From DASYHS01 sp035998295 (GTDB taxonomy: Bacteria > Pseudomonadota > Alphaproteobacteria > Azospirillales > Azospirillaceae), in assembly GCF_035998295.1 (NCBI RefSeq), contig NZ_DASYHS010000127.1, positions 1 to 18,365 of the forward strand: 18,365 nucleotides of DNA. Direction: 5' to 3'. The notes below the pieces were generated by a model. That model worked only from the letters and a program-made list of their open reading frames with translations, did not search any database and was not told where the DNA came from. Position numbers and translations under genes: made by a program. Shown here in pieces: positions 15,029 through 18,365 of the stretch; position 1 is the first letter of the stretch; each line of letters starts with the position of its first letter.

Positions 15029-16045
15029 ATGAGCGTTGCCGAACTCGTCACCCGCGATCCGGCGCGGCGCCAAGCCGAGTCCGCCAAGGCGGTCGCGGAG
15101 GTCGAGACGGTTGCCGGCGAGGAGCCGAAGCGGCAGGAAGACGCCGGGCACACGCCGGCCGGTGCCGCGGAAACCCCCGCTCCGGCCGCCGGCATCGGCA
15201 TTGTCGTCCAGGCCGCCGCCGCGGGCGGCGTCGTCGGGGCGATCGCGGCGGTCGCCGCCGTCTTCGCCATCGGCGCGCTGAACCCACCGCTCGACGCGCG
15301 CGTCGGCCCGCTGGCCGATCGTCTCGCCGTCGTGGATACGCGTCTCGGCCAGTTCGACGAGGCGCTGCGGACCCTCAATACCGAAATGGCCCAGGCGATC
15401 GAGGCGGACGCCGCCTTCGGCGGGCAGATCGCCGAGCAGCGGGTCGAGGCCGAGGCGCTGCGGGCGCGTGTCGAGGACGCGGCGGCCGGGCAGAAGCTGG
15501 CGATGGGCGTGGGCTCGCCGTTCTTCAGCGTCGCCGTCGCCCAGCTGGAAGCGGCCGCCGCCTCGGGCACGCCGTTCGAGACGGAACTGGTCAACGTCTA
15601 CACGCTCGCGGCGGACGACCCGCAGGTGATCGCATTGCTGCAGCGCTTGGCGGGCCCGGCGCGCACCGGCCTGCCTTCGGCCGACGCGCTGCGACGCCGG
15701 CTTTCGGAACTGGCCCAGGCAGCCGGTCTGCCGGTCGGCGACCGGCAGACCTATTACGATCTCGGCGCTTCCCTGGTCGGCCGCTATGTCGGCCTGTCGG
15801 CGCAGCCCTACGAGGTCGAGGCGGCGGTCACGGCCGTCGAGGCCGCCGACTGGGCGCTGCGGGACGGTGATGTGACGGGGGCGGCCACGAGCCTGTCCGT
15901 TCTCGAGCCGGGCTTCGCGCAGGCGCTGGGGCCATGGTTCGACACGGTCCGCGAGCGCCAGGCCGCGGTTGCCGCCGTGTCGGAGTTGAGCGGGATCGCG
16001 AGCGCCGCGCTGCGCGAGAAGATGCAGCAGGACGGCAGCCAATGA
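15029..16045 (+). CDS. Mic60/mitofilin-like (COG4223-type) membrane coiled-coil protein
   Basis: The 338-residue protein has an Ala/Pro/Glu-rich N-terminal tail (1-55), one membrane helix (about 58-84), a coiled-coil-like segment (about 88-155), and a helical C-terminal domain (about 160-335). The segment VAVAQLEAAAASGTPFETEL followed by DDPQVIALLQRLAGPARTGLPSADALRRR (to about 224), and later ADWALRDGDVTGAATSLSVLE, resemble the C-terminal domain of alphaproteobacterial Mic60 homologues, which shape the inner membrane. The match is from pattern memory and should be tested by profile search. A strong AAGGAGG at 15012-15018 sets the ATG at 15029, 24 bases after the RND stop, so it belongs to the same operon. 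In other alphaproteobacteria such genes usually sit near heme-biosynthesis genes, so this context is unusual. Confidence 0.65.
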   Translation: MSVAELVTRDPARRQAESAKAVAEVETVAGEEPKRQEDAGHTPAGAAETPAPAAGIGIVVQAAAAGGVVGAIAAVAAVFAIGALNPPLDARVGPLADRLAVVDTRLGQFDEALRTLNTEMAQAIEADAAFGGQIAEQRVEAEALRARVEDAAAGQKLAMGVGSPFFSVAVAQLEAAAASGTPFETELVNVYTLAADDPQVIALLQRLAGPARTGLPSADALRRRLSELAQAAGLPVGDRQTYYDLGASLVGRYVGLSAQPYEVEAAVTAVEAADWALRDGDVTGAATSLSVLEPGFAQALGPWFDTVRERQAAVAAVSELSGIASAALREKMQQDGSQ

Positions 16046-16065
16046 CGGGTGCGAGGCGGTTCGGG

Positions 16066-16296
16066 CTAGCCCTGCGGCCGGCCGGGGGAGCGCCCGGCCT
16101 CGTCGGCCGGCAGCGCGCTTTCCGGGCGCATGTCGACGATTCCGTCGGACAGCATCGCCACGCCGGCCAGCGGCACACCCGGGTCCGACTCAATCAGCGT
16201 CGCGGTCGACAGTTCGGCCGAGATCTCGATGATCGTTTCCGCCGTGAGGCCCATGAGCATGATGAAGACGGGAACGAGGTAGGCAACGTAGGCCAA
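16066..16296 (-). CDS. Small one-helix membrane protein, unrecognised
   Basis: This minus-strand frame encodes 76 residues from a TTG at 16296, with GGAG seven bases upstream. The N-terminus AYVAYLVPVFIMLMGLTAET is a clear membrane helix. A stretch with alternating acidic and aliphatic residues (IIEISAELSTATLIESDPG) and VAMLSDGIVDM follow, and the C-terminus is hydrophilic. It is convergent with the mitofilin-like gene, 20 bases apart. An ATG start would cut the helix. The start is uncertain, and a longer frame upstream to 16707 is the shadow of the next + strand gene. I do not know the family. The hydrophobic composition on the strand opposite to the operon makes coding plausible, not certain. 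Confidence 0.45.
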   Translation of the reverse strand: MAYVAYLVPVFIMLMGLTAETIIEISAELSTATLIESDPGVPLAGVAMLSDGIVDMRPESALPADEAGRSPGRPQG

Positions 16297-16381
16297 GATG
16301 CGGCTCCGGTCGGATTGGCTAACACCAACGATAAGGGTTTCGGCGGCTCGATGAAAGGGCTTGGCGCCCGGGATCGGCACC

Positions 16382-16753
16382 GTGGCGCCTGAAATCCCCG
16401 AGGAGGCGGCAGCGCCCGATCCCAACCCCCGTCCCGACCCCCGTCCCGACCCCCGCCCCGATCCAGGGCCGGAGCGCGAGCAGTGGTATCGGCGCCAGAT
16501 CGAACGGGATCGCGAGGTCATGCTGGCCTTGAGCCGGGGGCTGGCGGGGAGCATCGGGCGCGAGCGCCCGATCGTCCGGCTCTGGCGCTGGCTGATCGAC
16601 GACCTGCGTTCGGAGCGGCGCGAGCAGGCCGCTCTGGCGGGCGGGGAGGCGGGGGGCGGCGTCGCGGCAAGGCTGGTGCCCGGCGCGCTGGGCGTGGCGC
16701 GGCGCATCGGCGGGCGCCTGGCCAGGATCGGCCGGCGTGCCTCCAGGCGATGA
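16382..16753 (+). CDS. Pro/Asp-Arg repeat protein with basic C-terminus, unrecognised
   Basis: About 123 residues from a GTG at 16382. An in-frame TTG at 16361 would give 130, but its Shine-Dalgarno-like GAAAGGG sits too close. The N-terminal 30 residues are Pro-rich and contain RPDP repeats made by a 12-base tandem repeat. The middle EQWYRRQIERDREVMLALSRG (33-53) and RERPIVRLWRWLIDDLRSERREQ (60-82) form amphipathic, charged helices. The C-terminus is Gly/Arg/Ala-rich and strongly basic (GGRLARIGRRASRR). There is no signal peptide or membrane helix. It could bind nucleic acid, a membrane surface or another protein. The helical middle with its invariant-looking Trp residues looks like true coding sequence. 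No function is assigned. Confidence 0.55.
   Translation: MAPEIPEEAAAPDPNPRPDPRPDPRPDPGPEREQWYRRQIERDREVMLALSRGLAGSIGRERPIVRLWRWLIDDLRSERREQAALAGGEAGGGVAARLVPGALGVARRIGGRLARIGRRASRR
16427..16462 (+). repeat. Three-copy 12-base tandem repeat (CCCCGTCCCGAC)
   Basis: Units at 16427-16438 and 16439-16450 are identical. The third (16451-16462) differs at two positions. The repeat is in frame and encodes PRPD units, so changes in copy number would lengthen or shorten the Pro-rich stretch without a frameshift. Confidence 0.85.
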
Positions 16754-16786
16754 ACAGGGCGGTTGGCCGCATTGGCGGGAAGGCGA

Positions 16787-16815
16787 TTGACGGCGCTATG
16801 ACAAAAGGATTAACC
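16787..16815 (+). promoter_or_regulatory. Candidate promoter for the His-containing secreted protein
   Basis: TTGACG (16787-16792) is a near-perfect -35 box. Seventeen bases on, TTAACC (16810-16815) is a poor -10. If real, transcription starts near 16822, which favours the ATG at 16837 over the one at 16798. Confidence 0.3.
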
Positions 16816-16836
16816 CATGTTGGGCAAGGTTGCTGG

Positions 16837-17370
16837 ATGCTGATGCCGCGCTTTCTCGGACATGCGGTGACCGGAGCCGTTCTGCTGGCCGCGTCTGCGG
16901 CCTGGGCGGGCGACGGTCACAATCACGGTGCCGCCCAACGCGCGATCGTCGTCTCGCCGCGCGCCGAGGTCCGGCTGGGCGGCCAGGAGGTCGTCGTCAC
17001 CTACGGGGACGGCAAGCTTCTCGTCTTCCTGCAGCGCTATGTCGACGGCCAGCCGACCGTCGGCGCCGAGGTGTCCGCCACGGCCGATTTCCTTCCCCTG
17101 GACGTCCAGGAGATCGCGCCGGGCATCTATGCCAGCGAGCCGACGGAGCTTGCCGGGGGGCGCAACGAGATCGAGATCGCCTACACGATCGACGGCCGGA
17201 CCGAGACGGCGGCAATACCGCTGACGATCCCGGGCGGGAGTGCGGTCGCGCGTGCCGCGCCCACTTCAGCGTCGGCCGGCTCGGTGCCGTCCCTCGCTCT
17301 GGCCCTGGCGGCAGCCTGCATCTTCATCGCGGTCAATGCGGTGCTGATGCGCCGCGTGCGGCAGGCCTAG
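16837..17370 (+). CDS. Secreted, membrane-anchored beta-domain protein with N-terminal GDGHNHG motif
   Basis: The 177-residue protein has a signal peptide (1-24, ending AWA) directly followed by GDGHNHG. This short His-containing motif is often seen at the mature N-terminus of periplasmic metal-binding proteins and RND adaptor proteins. Residues 35-131 look like one immunoglobulin-like beta-sandwich: VVVTYGDGKLLVFLQRYVDG (52-71), VGAEVSATADF (75-85), IAPGIYASEPTELAGGRNEIEI (93-114, conserved turn). The pattern recalls YtkA/CopC-like domains and the N-terminal domain of some CzcB-type adaptors. Residues 151-171 form a C-terminal membrane anchor followed by MRRVRQA. The ATG at 16837 has AAGG seven bases upstream and gives a clean signal peptide. 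It may bind metal for the nearby RND pump, an inference from motif and neighbourhood only. Confidence 0.72.
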   Translation: MLMPRFLGHAVTGAVLLAASAAWAGDGHNHGAAQRAIVVSPRAEVRLGGQEVVVTYGDGKLLVFLQRYVDGQPTVGAEVSATADFLPLDVQEIAPGIYASEPTELAGGRNEIEIAYTIDGRTETAAIPLTIPGGSAVARAAPTSASAGSVPSLALALAAACIFIAVNAVLMRRVRQA

Positions 17371-17399
17371 CCATGGCGGCAGGGCATCGACAGGGTGAC

Positions 17400-17416
17400 G
17401 GCGCCGGATCGGCGCC
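17400..17416. terminator. GC-rich hairpin between convergent genes
   Basis: GGCGCCG and CGGCGCC pair over seven bases around GAT between the + strand stop at 17370 and the minus strand stop at 17439. There is no T-run, so termination in either direction is only suggested by position. The flanking sequence contains a duplicated AGGCGTTCAG. Confidence 0.3.
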
Positions 17417-17438
17417 CGGTCCAGGCGTTCAGCCCGGT

Positions 17439-17870
17439 CTAGGCGTTCAGATTGTCCACGCTCACTTGGCCGGTCAGCCCCGTCCAGATGGGGATCCACG
17501 ACATGCCGACGGCGAAGAGCCCGCCCAGCATGTACAGCGCGACGGTCGCCAGATCGCCGGCGCTGTCCAGCGTCACCAGCCCGGCATCGGCGAGCACCCA
17601 GACCAGCGTGCCCTCCAGCGCGACGGTCATGCCGATGCCGCCCAGGCGCAGCGAACGGAACATGGCCCTGAACAGCAGGATGTAGCCCAGGGCGTAGAAG
17701 GTGAGGCATGGCAGCTGCAACAGCCATTGCCCTGGGAAATCCGAACGGACCCAGTGAACGAAGGACCAACCGGTCGGATTGTACGTGGATAGGACCATGA
17801 ACAGCGTGCCGCAGAGGCGCAGCAACAACGCCAGAGACCCGAAGACGCGGGAAGGCCGGCGGATTCGCAA
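17439..17870 (-). CDS. DUF6524 family membrane protein
   Basis: The 143-residue protein has four membrane helices (about 10-28, 51-70, 78-96, 106-125). It shows the pattern I associate with DUF6524: STYNPTGWSFVHWV (28-41) after the first helix, FRSLRLGGIG (71-80), VWVLADAGLVTLDS (90-103) and GMSWIPIWTGLTGQVSVDN (122-140) at the end. The function of this family is not known to me. The start is uncertain: a TTG at 17870 with a GGGAT upstream gives the normal family length, and no ATG precedes the first helix. It is divergent from the gene at 17952 with 81 bases between, and convergent with the His-containing protein gene. Confidence 0.8.
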   Translation of the reverse strand: MRIRRPSRVFGSLALLLRLCGTLFMVLSTYNPTGWSFVHWVRSDFPGQWLLQLPCLTFYALGYILLFRAMFRSLRLGGIGMTVALEGTLVWVLADAGLVTLDSAGDLATVALYMLGGLFAVGMSWIPIWTGLTGQVSVDNLNA

Positions 17871-17951
17871 CGCTTGGATCCCGAAATGTGAACGGCAGCC
17901 CCACCAATGTAGCCGTGGCGCCGGGGCTTGTATACCGGGAGCGGGACCGAC

Positions 17952-18365
17952 ATGACCGCGGCTCCGACTCCGACCGCGGCCCTGACGCCGACCTCGACCC
18001 CGACCTCGACTTGGGCCGGGCTCGCGCGGCTGGCGCGAAACCGTGCAATCGCGCGGCCGGTAGGGTTGATCGCCTCCGCCGGCCTGCTGTTCGCGTTCGT
18101 GCTGGCCGGCAAGGCCGTGCTGCCGCAGACCGCGTCGCATGACCGCGTGCATGCCTATGCCGGGACTGCGGCGTCCGGGGAACCGATCCCCGTCCAGAGC
18201 CCGGCCGGGATGATCCCCGTCTTCCTGATGCGGGACGACCGCAGCTTCGTCCGCCATGCGGTTGCCGAGGCCGGGGACGACGGCGTCGTGCGGATCGAGT
18301 TCTTCCGATCGACGGCGGCGCAGGCGGCCGGCGCCACCGAGGCGCTGCTCCTCGAAGCGGGGCCG
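17952..18365 (+). CDS. N-terminal part of an unrecognised membrane-anchored protein (runs off the right edge)
   Basis: From the ATG at 17952 the frame is open for all 138 codons to the window end. A GGGAG lies about nine bases upstream. The N-terminus is a Thr/Pro repeat (APTPTAALTPTSTPTST, 4-20) encoded by alternating ACC/CCG-like triplets. A basic stretch (ARLARNRAIARP) and one membrane helix (37-54) follow. The rest is presumably periplasmic and begins with KAVLPQTASHDRVHAYAG; visible strands include GMIPVFLMRDDRSFVRHAV and GVVRIEFFRST. This is a type II membrane topology by the positive-inside rule. I do not recognise a family, and the missing C-terminus may hold the defining domain. Confidence 0.65.
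   Translation, partial: MTAAPTPTAALTPTSTPTSTWAGLARLARNRAIARPVGLIASAGLLFAFVLAGKAVLPQTASHDRVHAYAGTAASGEPIPVQSPAGMIPVFLMRDDRSFVRHAVAEAGDDGVVRIEFFRSTAAQAAGATEALLLEAGP

Noticed and set aside
11209..15870. Very long (1553-codon) + strand frame through the metal operon
   Set aside because: It runs out of frame across the permease, RND and mitofilin-like genes. The product is Arg/Ala/Gly/Pro low-complexity, the typical result of high GC at third codon positions.
13172..16042. 956-codon minus-strand frame opposite the RND and mitofilin-like genes
   Set aside because: His/Asp/Arg/Gln-rich mirror frame of genuine + strand genes. No domain or start signal.
17888..18142. 84-residue Asp/Arg-repeat frame at the right end
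   Set aside because: It is an out-of-frame reading of the Thr/Pro-repeat N-terminus of the partial gene at 17952, which has the better RBS, a membrane helix, and stays open to the window end.
1..18365. CRISPR arrays, rRNA genes, complete insertion sequences
   Set aside because: No regularly spaced repeats, rRNA-like sequence or paired terminal inverted repeats flanking a transposase gene are visible.

Overview
The window reads as a chromosomal segment of a GC-rich alphaproteobacterium, probably of the Rhodospirillales or a related order. The evidence is the high-GC coding style, a tRNA-Gly(CCC) with encoded CCA, a Mic60/mitofilin-like (COG4223-type) membrane protein, and a DUF6524-type membrane protein. 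The assignment is inferred from gene content, not from a database search.

Left part (1-5244), ordinary GC-rich backbone. It holds the N-terminus of an unrecognised minus-strand gene (1-99), apaG (285-677), and a compact minus-strand ABC transporter operon (785-4363). The operon order is binding protein, fused double permease, ATPase, and it matches the E. coli YnjB-YnjC-YnjD family better than ThiBPQ. A GNAT acetyltransferase (4681-5244) is transcribed divergently.

Middle part (5241-10083), a genomic island at a tRNA gene. tRNA-Gly(CCC) has a very good sigma70-type promoter. Just downstream lies the N-terminal stub of a tyrosine integrase (5429-5632) without its catalytic domain. A strong hairpin terminator follows, then two minus-strand genes of a helicase-less restriction-modification system. 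One is a single polypeptide joining a PD-(D/E)xK nuclease domain to an N6-adenine methylase (7160-9157). The other is a specificity subunit whose two halves are strikingly alike (5709-7157). Behind them are about 0.9 kb of low-coding, AT-richer DNA with one possible small ORF, repeats and palindromes. The island is visibly less GC-rich than its flanks.

Right part (10084-18365), a metal-handling region. Four genes on the + strand are packed like an operon: a zinc/manganese-type ABC binding protein with a His/acidic loop, an ABC-3 family permease, a CzcA-like heavy-metal RND pump, and a Mic60/mitofilin-like membrane coiled-coil protein. No ABC ATPase, membrane-fusion protein or outer-membrane channel is present in the window. 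Next come a small minus-strand membrane ORF, a Pro/Asp-Arg repeat protein, a secreted, membrane-anchored His-containing beta-domain protein (GDGHNHG), a minus-strand DUF6524 membrane protein, and the N-terminal part of an unrecognised membrane-anchored protein running off the right edge.

The two most unusual systems are the nuclease-methylase/specificity pair on the degraded island and the operon joining ABC import parts, an RND pump and a mitofilin-like protein.
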